Source: Woeseiaceae bacterium (GTDB taxonomy: Bacteria; Pseudomonadota; Gammaproteobacteria; Steroidobacterales; Woeseiaceae). Taken from it: DNA of 64,000 nucleotides. Shown piece after piece: positions 34,029 to 46,386 of the stretch; within the stretch, counting starts at the first letter, position 1; every line of letters begins with the position of its first letter. The position numbers were made by a program, and so were the translations under genes. Location of the stretch: NCBI GenBank assembly GCA_028822065.1, contig JAPKEL010000006.1:1-64000 (forward strand), given 5' to 3'. A model generated the notes under the pieces. The model did not search any database. It was not told the DNA's origin and worked only from the letters and a program-made list of their open reading frames with translations.

Positions 34029-35393
34029 ATGACTGCAAAAACAATGGAAGAGCTAGTAGCTCTATGTAAGCGACGGGGTTTTATTTTTCAATCCAATGAT
34101 ATCTATGGTGGCCTTCAAGGGCTCTATGATTATGGGCCCTTAGGTGTAGAACTTAAAAATAATCTCAAAAAAACTTGGTGGAACTCCATGGTTTATGAAA
34201 GAGATGACATAGAGGGACTAGATGCATCAATTCTTACTAATCCATTGGTACTAAAACAGTCGGGACATGAAGATACATTTGCTGATCCGATGGTAGATTG
34301 CAGAGACTGTAATTCAAGGTGGCGGGCAGACCATCTTAAGGATGGAAAATGCCTATCGTGTAATTCTCAAAATCTAACAGAACCAAGACCTTTCAACTTA
34401 ATGTTTAAAACTAGCGTTGGGCCTGTTGATGATGGAAGTTCGTTTGCCTATTTAAGACCGGAAACAGCCCAACAAATTTTTATTAATTTTAAAAATGTCT
34501 TAGATTCTACGCCACATCATCTGCCTTTTGGTATAGCACAAATTGGAAAAGCTTTTAGAAATGAAATAACCCCAAGAAATTTTATATTTAGAGTCAGGGA
34601 ATTTGAGCAAATGGAACTTGAATTTTTTGTTGAGGAAGGTACAGATGAGGATTGGCATAAAATTTGGACTGATTTAAGAATGGCTTGGTGGTTAAAACAG
34701 GGAATAAATGAAAAAAATCTAGAGCTCCTTAACGTCCCTCCAGGTGATCTTGCGCATTATTCTAAAGCAACTATTGATATTATGTATAAATTTCCACATG
34801 GCTTAGAAGAATTAGAGGGTATAGCAAATCGCACAGATTTCGATTTAGGCTCACACACAAAAGGTCAAGCAGACCTTAATATTTCAGCTAAAGTTTCAAA
34901 GAATGATCACTCCAATAGTAAGTTAGCTGTACAAAATATAAATAATAAAGAATGGAAAATACCCTATGTTATCGAACCATCTGCTGGGGTTGATAGAGGC
35001 GTCTTAGCGATACTGAATGAGGCTTATAAAATAGAAGCCCTAGAGAATGGCAAAGAGAGAATCGTACTTTCCTTTAAACCTCATCTAGCCCCAATCAAAG
35101 CTGCGGTCATACCATTAAAAAGAAATAATAAGGATCTAGTTGCAGCTGCAACCTCACTAAAGTCAACGTTACAAAAACAACAATTAGGAAGAATAGTTGT
35201 AGAAAATTCAGGGAATATTGGCAAAAGCTACCGACGTCATGACGAAATAGGAACTCCACTGTGTATAACAATCGATTTTGATTCACTTGAAGACAATACA
35301 GCCACCGTAAGAGATAGAGATACCATGGTGCAAAAAAGAATGCACCTAGACGAAATTCCTCAATATGTTACTGAGTATATAAATAATAGTTAA
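34029..35393 (+). CDS. glyS: Glycyl-tRNA synthetase, single-chain class II type
   Basis: Charges tRNA-Gly. The 454-residue product is the homodimeric archaeal/eukaryotic/Firmicute-like type, not the alpha2-beta2 GlyQ/GlyS of most proteobacteria. Features in order: [24 protein letters not shown], a zinc ribbon with Cys91, Cys94, Cys108 and Cys111, [10 protein letters not shown], class II motif 2 ([25 protein letters not shown]), [12 protein letters not shown] near 325 as motif 3, and a C-terminal anticodon-binding domain ([11 protein letters not shown]). It sits upstream of plsC and gyrB, the spot where pseudomonads carry glyQ-glyS. No GlyQ/GlyS is present in the window. Confidence 0.95.
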   Translation: MTAKTMEELVALCKRRGFIFQSNDIYGGLQGLYDYGPLGVELKNNLKKTWWNSMVYERDDIEGLDASILTNPLVLKQSGHEDTFADPMVDCRDCNSRWRADHLKDGKCLSCNSQNLTEPRPFNLMFKTSVGPVDDGSSFAYLRPETAQQIFINFKNVLDSTPHHLPFGIAQIGKAFRNEITPRNFIFRVREFEQMELEFFVEEGTDEDWHKIWTDLRMAWWLKQGINEKNLELLNVPPGDLAHYSKATIDIMYKFPHGLEELEGIANRTDFDLGSHTKGQADLNISAKVSKNDHSNSKLAVQNINNKEWKIPYVIEPSAGVDRGVLAILNEAYKIEALENGKERIVLSFKPHLAPIKAAVIPLKRNNKDLVAAATSLKSTLQKQQLGRIVVENSGNIGKSYRRHDEIGTPLCITIDFDSLEDNTATVRDRDTMVQKRMHLDEIPQYVTEYINNS

Positions 35394-35408
35394 AAGGGTA
35401 TTTAATTA

Positions 35409-38812
<3,404 letters not shown>

Positions 38813-39880
38813 TCACAAAATATTTTTTATTACTCCATGTTCCACGTGAAACACATTAGGCTGCTCAGGAAATAAACTTTTATCAGGATTAATGGACGTC
38901 GCTATTACCTGAGAGCTTAGGCTGACAACCTCCTTCATTAGTTTTTTTATGGATTTACTATCAAGCTCCGCTGCAGGATCATCTAAAAGCAACAATAACG
39001 GCTGTTCTGTGTACTCCTGGACAATCTCCACAGCCGCCAAAATCATGGCACAGGCCAGTAGTTTTTGTTGTCCGCGTGATACTTGTTTTTTTGCTATCCT
39101 TGTGTCAAATGCAATAGAAATATCTGCTCTATGTGGTCCGGCTTGTGTACTTTTTAAAAATAGATCTCTTGTTTCGTTTTTAATTAGAACCTGCTCTAAA
39201 TGAAAATCATCAGGCCACCCCCTTTCGTAGAGGAAAGACACCTCCCCTCCCAAGAGAGAAGATGTAATTTGCGTAATTGAGGGCTCTAAGATTTCAAAAA
39301 CAGCTGATCTGAGTGTATTAATGGACTCACCTAGCTTTGCAAGGCTCTTATTCCAGCTTTTTAGCTCGTTTGATGAACTATTATTTTTAAGTAACAGGTT
39401 TCTTTGTTTTAAGGATCGCCTATAGTCTCTCCATAGGTTTAGATAGCTTGGTTCCACGTGAAACACCACCCAATCTAAATATCGACGCCTTTCTTCTGGG
39501 GGCCCCGCAACTAAACTATGAATATTTGGATCTATTACCTGAAGTGGAAGAGCTCTAGCAAGCGACTCCAGGCCACCTTTTTGATCCCCATTAACACTCA
39601 AGCCCAAACCGCCCACACCATTGGTAAAGCCAAGTTTATCGTGCTTCTGCTGGGTTGAGGTTTTTCCAAACAACAAAAAATCGCTCGCGCCATGCTTAAC
39701 TAGTTCTTTTGTGTTAGCGCCCCTAAATGACCGCCCTCTTCCGAGACAACCAATCGCCTCTAGTAAACTGGTTTTTCCAGAGGCATTATCCCCATAAATC
39801 AAATTATATTGAGGATGAAGATGAAGGTCCGCCTCTTCATAGACCCGAAAATTTGTAGCCTTAAAGTAGAGTAAAGACAA
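38813..39880 (-). CDS. recF: DNA replication and repair protein RecF
   Basis: A SMC-like ATPase that loads RecA at gaps with RecO and RecR. The 355 residues begin LLYFKATNFRVYEEADL with Walker A GDNASGKTSLLEA near 30-42. The RecF segment PEERRRYLDW is present, as are the ABC signature VSRGQQKLLACAMILA and Walker B PLLLLLDDPAAELD. It starts 8 bases after dnaN. Two parS-like 16-mers lie within its coding sequence, so part of the DNA here may serve segregation as well as coding. Confidence 0.96.
   Translation of the reverse strand: MSLLYFKATNFRVYEEADLHLHPQYNLIYGDNASGKTSLLEAIGCLGRGRSFRGANTKELVKHGASDFLLFGKTSTQQKHDKLGFTNGVGGLGLSVNGDQKGGLESLARALPLQVIDPNIHSLVAGPPEERRRYLDWVVFHVEPSYLNLWRDYRRSLKQRNLLLKNNSSSNELKSWNKSLAKLGESINTLRSAVFEILEPSITQITSSLLGGEVSFLYERGWPDDFHLEQVLIKNETRDLFLKSTQAGPHRADISIAFDTRIAKKQVSRGQQKLLACAMILAAVEIVQEYTEQPLLLLLDDPAAELDSKSIKKLMKEVVSLSSQVIATSINPDKSLFPEQPNVFHVEHGVIKNIL
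38838..38853. promoter_or_regulatory. parS site (ParB-binding centromere), exact consensus match
   Basis: TGTTCCACGTGAAACA matches the widely conserved chromosomal parS consensus TGTTNCACGTGAAACA at every defined position. It lies in the 3' end of recF, about 16 kb from parA-parB. Confidence 0.88.
39450..39465. promoter_or_regulatory. Second parS site, one mismatch
   Basis: GGTTCCACGTGAAACA differs from the site at 38838 only in the first base. It is also inside recF, 612 bases from the first. The paired occurrence of such a 16-mer makes chance unlikely. Confidence 0.82.
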
Positions 39881-39888
39881 CTACCAAC

Positions 39889-40986
39889 CTAAAGACGCAT
39901 AGGCATAACAACAAACTTTGCCTGATCATTGCCAGGATCGGTGATTAAACAACTTGAGTTACCATCCACCATCGATAAACTTACCTCATCTGCATCAATA
40001 ACGCTCAACGCATCAATCAAATAGTTCACATTAAACCCAACCTCGATATCAACACCAGTATATTGAATCTCAAGAGACTCTTCTGCTTCTTCTTGCTCTG
40101 GATTGTGGGCCTGAAGTGTAAGTTGGTTTTGATTGATAACCAAACGGATTCCGCGATACTTTTCATTAGATAATATAGCTGTACGCTGTAATGAGGTTTT
40201 AAGAGCGTCTTTGTTGGCAAGAAAGTGATTGCTTGTATCGCTTGGTATAACGCGCTCATACTCAGGAAACCGCCCATCAATGAGTTTTGATGTAAAGCAA
40301 ATGGTATCGAAAGCGACTCTGATATGATTTACACCCAACTCAATTGTAATATCCGTGGTTCCTCCGAGAAGACGCTGAAGCTCCAGAACACCCTTCCTTG
40401 GGATTATTACAGATTTATTCTCTGACGCAGTAGAGTTGAGTTGTTTTTGACAAAAAGCAAGTCTATGGCCGTCAGTGGCCACCGCTTTGAGTTGATTGCT
40501 ATCGATTTCAATTAATAATCCATTTAAATAATATCTTACGTCTTGTTGGGCCATGGAAAATTGTGTATTTTCAATAAGATACCTTAAATCCAGTTGGCTT
40601 ATTTTGATTTGTTGCTCGCCATTAATGTTAGGAATGAGTGGAAACTCGTTCGCGGGAAGTGTTGTTAGGCTAAACTTACTTTTACCAGAAGTAATAACAG
40701 CCTTTTTTTCATTCATTCCTATTGAGATGATTGAGCCCTCAGGAAGTGATCGACAAATATCGAGTAGCTTGCGGCCCGGAAGAGTTGTGGTAAGTGAATC
40801 AGAACTATCAATATTAAAAGTAGATATTAACTCTACCTCTAAATCTGTAGCTGTTAATGTAAGAACATTACCCTCACACGATAACAATACATTAGCTAAA
40901 ATAGGCATGGTTTGTCGTCTCTCTACTACACCAATTATAGATTGTAAGGACTTTAATAAATCTTCTCTTTTTAAGGCTATGTTCAT
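39889..40986 (-). CDS. dnaN: DNA polymerase III beta sliding clamp
   Basis: The ring-shaped processivity clamp of the replicase. The 365-residue product has the three-domain clamp pattern: MNIALKREDLLKSLQ, RRQTMPILANVLL, VATDGHRLA near the middle, DGRFPEYERVIP, and the conserved tail VVMPMRL. It lies between dnaA and recF on the minus strand. The 207-base dnaA-dnaN gap holds DnaA boxes and an ATT repeat, so its leader overlaps the presumed origin region. Confidence 0.98.
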   Translation of the reverse strand: MNIALKREDLLKSLQSIIGVVERRQTMPILANVLLSCEGNVLTLTATDLEVELISTFNIDSSDSLTTTLPGRKLLDICRSLPEGSIISIGMNEKKAVITSGKSKFSLTTLPANEFPLIPNINGEQQIKISQLDLRYLIENTQFSMAQQDVRYYLNGLLIEIDSNQLKAVATDGHRLAFCQKQLNSTASENKSVIIPRKGVLELQRLLGGTTDITIELGVNHIRVAFDTICFTSKLIDGRFPEYERVIPSDTSNHFLANKDALKTSLQRTAILSNEKYRGIRLVINQNQLTLQAHNPEQEEAEESLEIQYTGVDIEVGFNVNYLIDALSVIDADEVSLSMVDGNSSCLITDPGNDQAKFVVMPMRL

Positions 40987-41193
40987 ATTGTTACCTGTTT
41001 ATATAAATAGGAGTATATATTATTATTATTATTATTAGGGTCGCATGACCCTGTGGATAAGTAATTTATTTCGTTTATAATCAATAAGTTATTCTTTTAT
41101 TTATTAGTTAAAATGTTCTGGATATTTAGCTTTTGTTTTGTTTATAAGTTGTGGATAACTATTTTTTGAAACAATACGCACATCTTATACACA
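40987..41193. other. Candidate oriC half: dnaN-dnaA spacer with three consensus DnaA boxes
   Basis: Three 9-mers match TTATNCACA exactly on one strand or the other: TGTGGATAA at 41052-41060, TGTGGATAA at 41150-41158, and TTATACACA at 41185-41193 (the strong R1-type word) abutting the dnaA stop. Between them the DNA is A/T-rich and could unwind. Transcription diverges around dnaA, with replication genes leftward and every gene from rpmH to the window end rightward. This is what is expected at an origin. Confidence 0.6.
41019..41036. repeat. (ATT)6 microsatellite in the dnaN leader
   Basis: Six perfect ATT triplets lie about 30-50 bases upstream of the dnaN start and 15 bases from a DnaA box. 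Such tracts are prone to slippage and may serve as part of an unwinding element. Confidence 0.85.
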
Positions 41194-42528
41194 TCATCCT
41201 GTTAGTGTTCTCAACAGATTAAGGTAATCCTCATTAACCCTATTTTCTGTTTCTCGTAATGCCAGTATACGTCTATAGCCATGTAAAACGGTAGTGTGGT
41301 CTCTTCCACCAAAAGCATCCCCTATTTCAGGAAGGCTATGGTTTGTTAGTTCCTTGGCGAGCGTCATGGCAATTTGTCTTGGTCTTGCAACTGATCGACT
41401 TCTCCTTTTTGATAACAAGTCAGCTACCCTGAGTTTAAAATAGTCAGCAACTGTTTTTTGAATATTTTCAATAGAAACAAGCCGCTCTTGTAGAGACAAG
41501 AGGTCCTTAAGAGCATCTTTAGCAAAAGCCAACGTTATATCGGCACCAGTAAACCGAGAGTTAGCTACAACCCTTCTTAGCGCCCCTTCAAGTTCTCGAA
41601 CATTTGAACGAATTCTTTTGGCGATAAAGAAAGCAACCTCTTCCGGGAGATCAATTGACTCTAGACTGGCTTTTTTCATTAAAATTGCAACAGAGGTTTC
41701 TAGTTCAGGAGGTTCGATGGCCACCGTGAGCCCCCAGCCGAACCTTGATTTTAATCTTTCCTCTAGCCCGTTTACCTCTTTCGGGTAACGGTCACAGGTT
41801 AATATGATTTGTTTCTGTCCCTCCAACAAAGCATTAAATGTATGAAAAAATTCTTCTTGTGACCTTTCTTTGCCAGCGAAAAATTGAATGTCATCAATTA
41901 ATAAAGCGTCTAATGATCGATATGAGCGCTTAAAATCAGAAATTGTATTATGCTGTAAGCCTCTCACCATGTCGCCCACAAAGCGCTCTGAGTGAACATA
42001 GCTGATTCTAGCATTGGGTTTTTGGGTTAACAGGGCATTTCCAACAGCTTGCATTAAATGTGTTTTTCCTAACCCAACACCACCATAAATAAATAAGGGG
42101 TTGTAGGAGGTACCTATATTTTCTGCCACTTGCATAGCGGCCGCTCTAGCTAGCTGGTTGCTTTTTCCTTCTACAAAACCATCAAATGTAAAACCAGGAT
42201 TTAATCGACTTTGAATTATAGGTAGTTTTTCTGATGATCTTTGGGGTTTATACGGAGAATCAGACTTAACGTTAACAGTATTTCTTGAACCAACCTCAAT
42301 ACTTACTTGAGTATCTTTGTTTATAGTTGAAATAATTTCGATGATACGTGTTAAGTATTGGTCATTTAAACGCTGAACAACAAATTCGTTTGGCGCTAAA
42401 AGCCTTAATAGGTTGTTCTTTTCAATGGGTTGTATTGGTCGGATCCAGGTATTGTATTGTTTTTCTGGTATCTCAGCGCTAAGGGAGTTTAGGCACTTCA
42501 GCCAGATGGGTGTTTTTTCTGTCGACAT
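41194..42528 (-). CDS. dnaA: Chromosomal replication initiator DnaA
   Basis: Binds DnaA boxes and opens the origin. The 444 residues have domain I ([23 protein letters not shown]), a short linker, and the AAA+ domain with Walker [10 protein letters not shown] at 149-157 and sensor segments ([24 protein letters not shown]). Domain IV carries the signature [36 protein letters not shown]. It is slightly shorter than E. coli DnaA because domain II is brief. A consensus DnaA box in its upstream region suggests autoregulation. Confidence 0.98.
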   Translation of the reverse strand: MSTEKTPIWLKCLNSLSAEIPEKQYNTWIRPIQPIEKNNLLRLLAPNEFVVQRLNDQYLTRIIEIISTINKDTQVSIEVGSRNTVNVKSDSPYKPQRSSEKLPIIQSRLNPGFTFDGFVEGKSNQLARAAAMQVAENIGTSYNPLFIYGGVGLGKTHLMQAVGNALLTQKPNARISYVHSERFVGDMVRGLQHNTISDFKRSYRSLDALLIDDIQFFAGKERSQEEFFHTFNALLEGQKQIILTCDRYPKEVNGLEERLKSRFGWGLTVAIEPPELETSVAILMKKASLESIDLPEEVAFFIAKRIRSNVRELEGALRRVVANSRFTGADITLAFAKDALKDLLSLQERLVSIENIQKTVADYFKLRVADLLSKRRSRSVARPRQIAMTLAKELTNHSLPEIGDAFGGRDHTTVLHGYRRILALRETENRVNEDYLNLLRTLTG

Positions 42529-42716
42529 TGTTTTAATTAAGTACGTTTGAGGCTAATAATAAAGTTAGTCTATAACGTATACATAACCTTATCCACAGGT
42601 TAAAATGAGAAAGTAGATAAATAATTAAATATTTTGTCTATTGACAGTGTATATACACACAAGTAACCTTGCCGCCTTGAAAAGATATATGGTAATAGAG
42701 TTTAGGTAGAATAACG
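42529..42716. promoter_or_regulatory. dnaA/rpmH divergent region with DnaA boxes, second candidate oriC half
   Basis: Contains the consensus DnaA box TTATCCACA (42589-42597) and a one-mismatch box ATATACACA (42651-42659), with an AT-rich stretch between. It must hold the dnaA and rpmH promoters. In pseudomonads oriC lies in this interval, so origin function may be here, in the dnaN-dnaA spacer, or in both. Confidence 0.5.
42641..42669 (+). promoter_or_regulatory. Putative rpmH promoter
   Basis: A perfect -35 TTGACA (42641-42646) is followed after 17 bases by TAACCT (42664-42669), a moderate -10. The one-mismatch DnaA box at 42651-42659 lies in the spacer, so DnaA could modulate this promoter. 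Confidence 0.45.
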
Positions 42717-42860
42717 ATGAAGCGTACATTTCAACCAAGTAATTTAAAAAGAGCAAGAACTCATGGTTTTCGTGCTCGTATGGCAACCAAAGGTGGCAGG
42801 CTTGTTATTAAAAGACGTCGTGCAAAAGGCCGCATTCAGCTTACACCCGCACATACTTAA
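42717..42860 (+). CDS. rpmH: 50S ribosomal protein L34
   Basis: A very short, very basic protein of the large subunit. The 47 residues begin [20 protein letters not shown] and continue [19 protein letters not shown], the canonical L34 sequence except for a slightly longer tail (IQLTPAHT). It is placed between dnaA (divergent) and rnpA, as in nearly all bacteria. Confidence 0.98.
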   Translation: MKRTFQPSNLKRARTHGFRARMATKGGRLVIKRRRAKGRIQLTPAHT

Positions 42861-42910
42861 AACAATTAGCTGCGCAGATAGCTACGAATATAATTGTAAA
42901 GAAACCTTTA

Positions 42911-43255
42911 ATTAACAATCGATTTAAACACATAAATCGAATCTCAATGGCGCGTGATTATAAAAAAGTTTTTTGTGGGGGAATAAGACATCGAGGAAAG
43001 TATTTTCTCATTATTTGTAATCCAAATGAGAAGCAAGAACCTAAATTGGGTTTAGCGATATCTAAAAAGTATTGTCGGTTGGCAGCCCAAAGAAATAAGA
43101 TAAAAAGAATTATTAGAGAGTCATTTAGACAAAATAAAGATAAACTCAAGGGGTTTGATATAGTTGTGTTAAATAATAAATCAACCCATGCCGCCAACTC
43201 AAAAGAGCTATTTAGTGATTTAAATGCACGGTGGAATGAAATAAACAAGGACTAA
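42911..43255 (+). CDS. rnpA: Ribonuclease P protein component, start uncertain and probably non-canonical
   Basis: The protein cofactor of RNase P, which matures tRNA 5' ends. The signature AAQRNKIKRIIRESFRQ is present. The first canonical start is the ATG at 42947 (102 residues, no ribosome binding site). The open frame upstream encodes FKHINRIS, which aligns with the family N-terminus F-x4-R-L that precedes the D/F-Y/F-x-x-VF segment (DYKKVF here). No ATG, GTG or TTG occurs between the in-frame stop in rpmH and 42947. ATT at 42911 would give 114 residues, close to the normal length. The 3' end is certain. Confidence 0.8.
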   Translation: MNNRFKHINRISMARDYKKVFCGGIRHRGKYFLIICNPNEKQEPKLGLAISKKYCRLAAQRNKIKRIIRESFRQNKDKLKGFDIVVLNNKSTHAANSKELFSDLNARWNEINKD

Positions 43256-43259
43256 AAAC

Positions 43260-44903
43260 ATGGATAATCAAAGATTAATCATATGGTCATTTTTTGGTTT
43301 CATGTGTATTTTAACTTACCAAGCATGGAATCTTGATTTAACTCAAAATGAAGTTGTTGAACGTGCGCGCGAAGTAAACGAACTTCGTTTTGAAACGACT
43401 CCAAAAGTGGATAATAATTTACCGACATTAAATCAAACCCGTGATAACGAAAGATCACCAGTTCTAGAGAACAATAATTTTTCCTCCGATATTATTACGA
43501 TAACCACAGACGTGTTGGAGTTAAAAATAAATAGTCAGGGCGGCACGATTGAGGGTGCAAAACTATTAAACTATCCAAAGTCAAAAGACCAACCTAATGA
43601 TGTAATAGAGCTATTAAGCCCTAACCCAAAAGATTTAGGGCTGATTCAAACTGGGCTGAGATCACTAAAAGGCGCGCCTGAGCCGAATCATTTAGCAACT
43701 TATTCTTCAGATTCCAAAAATTATGAATTGACTAACCAGGCTGAACTAATTGTTCCCTTATACTGGACTGATGACAATGGAATTACTCTGGAAAAGCAAT
43801 TTCGCTTGTCCAAAGGAAGCTATAGGGTCGATATAGAGCACCGCTTAACTAATAATACAAATCAAGATTGGAGGGGAGCTAGTTATTCACAAATCACCAG
43901 GAGAATTACCTCAAAAGATAGATCTATGTTTGATGTCGAGAGCTTCTCTTTTGATGGACCAATTATATTCAACGGCGATAAGAGCGAAAAAATAGATCCA
44001 TCTGACCTTAATGATGACGGGCCTACTGAATTTGTTTCGCCTAATGGATGGATTGGCTCGATTCAGCACCATTTCTTGAGTGCAATTGTGCCAGAGAAAG
44101 AAATTGAGCAGAGATATCAAGTTAGTGCCAACAATGCTCGGGTGATATCAAACATGATAGGGCCTACAGAAATTGTATATCCGAATCAGACGAAAACATT
44201 TTCAACAACAGCTTATATTGGGCCAAAATTACAGGCACAAATGAATGCTATTGATCCGAAACTAAGACTTTCAGTTGATTATGGAATATTAACGGTTCTT
44301 TCCCAGCCATTGTTTTGGCTATTAAATTTTGTTTATTCTTTTGTCGAAAACTGGGGTTTGGCGATCATTTCAGTCACCGCAATAATTAAATTACTTTTTT
44401 ATAAGTTAACTGAAAAAAGTGGACAATCGATGGCGAAAATGCGGGCTATTGCACCTCGTTTAAAAGCCATTCAAGAGCGTTATAAAGACAACAAAACAGA
44501 GCAAGGTAAAGCGACGATGGAGCTTTATAAAAGGGAAAAAGTTAACCCTATGGCTGGATGTGTTCCAATGTTGATACAGATGCCTTTTTTTCTTGCTTTT
44601 TATTGGGTATTGTTAGAAAGCGTTGAAATGAGACAGGCCCCATTTATGTTTTGGTTGACCGATCTTTCTTCTCGTGACCCTTACTTTATTCTTCCTCTGA
44701 TTATGGGGGTAGCGATGCTGTTCCAGCAAAAATTGAACCCTCCTCCAGCAGATCCTATGCAAGCAAAAGTTATGCAAATTATGCCAGTTATGTTTTCAGG
44801 GATGTTCGCTTTTTTCCCCTCGGGCTTAGTTTTGTATTGGGTTACGAATACTCTATTATCTATATTGCAGCAGTGGTCAATCAATAAAAAATATAGCGCG
44901 TAA
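43260..44903 (+). CDS. yidC: Membrane protein insertase YidC
   Basis: Inserts and folds inner-membrane proteins with or without SecYEG. The 547 residues have an N-terminal membrane anchor (about 6-22), the large periplasmic P1 domain and the conserved C-terminal Oxa1 core: NWGLAIISVTAIIKLLFYKLTEKSGQSMAKM, then NPMAGCVPMLIQMPFFLAFYWVL and the last helices ending near 540. It starts 4 bases after rnpA. The small yidD gene usually lying between rnpA and yidC is absent here. Confidence 0.97.
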   Translation: MDNQRLIIWSFFGFMCILTYQAWNLDLTQNEVVERAREVNELRFETTPKVDNNLPTLNQTRDNERSPVLENNNFSSDIITITTDVLELKINSQGGTIEGAKLLNYPKSKDQPNDVIELLSPNPKDLGLIQTGLRSLKGAPEPNHLATYSSDSKNYELTNQAELIVPLYWTDDNGITLEKQFRLSKGSYRVDIEHRLTNNTNQDWRGASYSQITRRITSKDRSMFDVESFSFDGPIIFNGDKSEKIDPSDLNDDGPTEFVSPNGWIGSIQHHFLSAIVPEKEIEQRYQVSANNARVISNMIGPTEIVYPNQTKTFSTTAYIGPKLQAQMNAIDPKLRLSVDYGILTVLSQPLFWLLNFVYSFVENWGLAIISVTAIIKLLFYKLTEKSGQSMAKMRAIAPRLKAIQERYKDNKTEQGKATMELYKREKVNPMAGCVPMLIQMPFFLAFYWVLLESVEMRQAPFMFWLTDLSSRDPYFILPLIMGVAMLFQQKLNPPPADPMQAKVMQIMPVMFSGMFAFFPSGLVLYWVTNTLLSILQQWSINKKYSA

Positions 44904-44961
44904 GACTATTTTTTGCTGAAAAAAGGTAAGATATAATCTTTTATATGATTAAGTAACTTTC

Positions 44962-46311
44962 GTGACAAAACAGAATTTATACACACAGGATACTATTATT
45001 GCCTCAGCCTCTGCTGCAGGAATTGGTGGCATTAATGTTATTAGGATATCAGGCCCCGATACAGAAGATATTGCTAGAACTGTATTAGGACGAATTCCGC
45101 AGCCGAGAGTTGCTACCTATAAGAAATTTCTGAATGATTCGCAAGACATCCTTGATATGGGTGTGGCAATTTATTTCCCCGCTCCAGATTCATTTACAGG
45201 GGAATCTGTCCTTGAATTGCATGCTCATGGTGGCAATTTTATTGGGGCTAACATAATTAAAGAAATAACTTCAATGGGCGCTAGATATGCTGCACCCGGC
45301 GAATTTTCCAAGCGGGCATACTTAAATGGAAAAATTGACCTTATTCAAGCAGAAGCAATAGCTGATTTAATTTCAAGCGGTACACAAAAATCTGCCAAGG
45401 CAGCATTAAATTCTTTATCGGGAGTATTCTCTGATTCGGTAAAAGATCTAAATGATCAATTGATCAATTTACGGCTTTTTGTTGAGGCGGCTATTGATTT
45501 TCCTGAAGAGGAGCTCGACTTTCTATCAGATGAAAAATTGATCAATCAAATACAAATTTGTGACCAATCCTTTAGGCGTATTCATAATAATACTAAACAT
45601 GGCCAAATCTTAAATGATGGACTAAAAATAGCAATTATAGGCCTTCCAAATGCAGGAAAATCGAGCCTATTGAATTTAATTAGTGGAGAGGAAGCAGCAA
45701 TTGTTACAGATATAGCGGGAACGACTCGTGACATCATAAAAATACAAGTAGATATTGATGGTCTCAGCGTGGAATTTATTGACACGGCTGGGTTGCGTGA
45801 CAATCCAGATCTCATAGAAGCTGAAGGTATTAAAAGAACAAAAGAAATCATAAAATCAGTAGATTTAGCGCTATGGATACATGATTTATCGTCTTCTGAA
45901 TCTTTTTTATCAAGCAATTTACCCTCTGATTTAACCTCAATTGTTGTTTATAATAAAATTGATTTAATCAAATCAGGGCAGGAGCCTTCCCTCAAAAATT
46001 CTAAAGATATTTATTTATCAGCCTATACAGGAAAAGGCATAGAAAAGCTTTATGATGCTATTAAAAAAAGCATTGGATACAAGAATGCAGGTGAAGGAGC
46101 ATTTACAGCGAGAGCAAGACATATGGAAGCAATCGATATAGCGCTTAAACATTTTTTGACTGGAAAAGATGCGTTAATAAAGGATAGGGAAGGAGAAATT
46201 TTCGCTGAAGAAATGAAATTATCTCAATCAGCATTAAATGACGTTACCGGGAAAATTAGTAGTGACGAGTTACTTGGAAAGATATTTTCAGAGTTCTGTA
46301 TAGGCAAATAA
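44962..46311 (+). CDS. mnmE: tRNA modification GTPase MnmE
   Basis: With MnmG it installs the 5-carboxymethylaminomethyl group on wobble uridines. The start is GTG at 44962, giving the family N-terminus (DTIIASASAAGIGGINVIRISG). The G domain carries GLPNAGKSSLLN, DIAGTTRD, DTAGLRD and NKID. The C-terminal FCIGK ends with the invariant Cys-x-Gly-Lys needed for modification. The length of 449 residues is normal. mnmG follows after 75 bases. Confidence 0.97.
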   Translation: MTKQNLYTQDTIIASASAAGIGGINVIRISGPDTEDIARTVLGRIPQPRVATYKKFLNDSQDILDMGVAIYFPAPDSFTGESVLELHAHGGNFIGANIIKEITSMGARYAAPGEFSKRAYLNGKIDLIQAEAIADLISSGTQKSAKAALNSLSGVFSDSVKDLNDQLINLRLFVEAAIDFPEEELDFLSDEKLINQIQICDQSFRRIHNNTKHGQILNDGLKIAIIGLPNAGKSSLLNLISGEEAAIVTDIAGTTRDIIKIQVDIDGLSVEFIDTAGLRDNPDLIEAEGIKRTKEIIKSVDLALWIHDLSSSESFLSSNLPSDLTSIVVYNKIDLIKSGQEPSLKNSKDIYLSAYTGKGIEKLYDAIKKSIGYKNAGEGAFTARARHMEAIDIALKHFLTGKDALIKDREGEIFAEEMKLSQSALNDVTGKISSDELLGKIFSEFCIGK

Positions 46312-46386
46312 ATATATATTTTTTCTTATTAGAGTTTCTGGATCCTCTAATCACATCAATATACAATGCCTCCCCCTTAAAATAGA

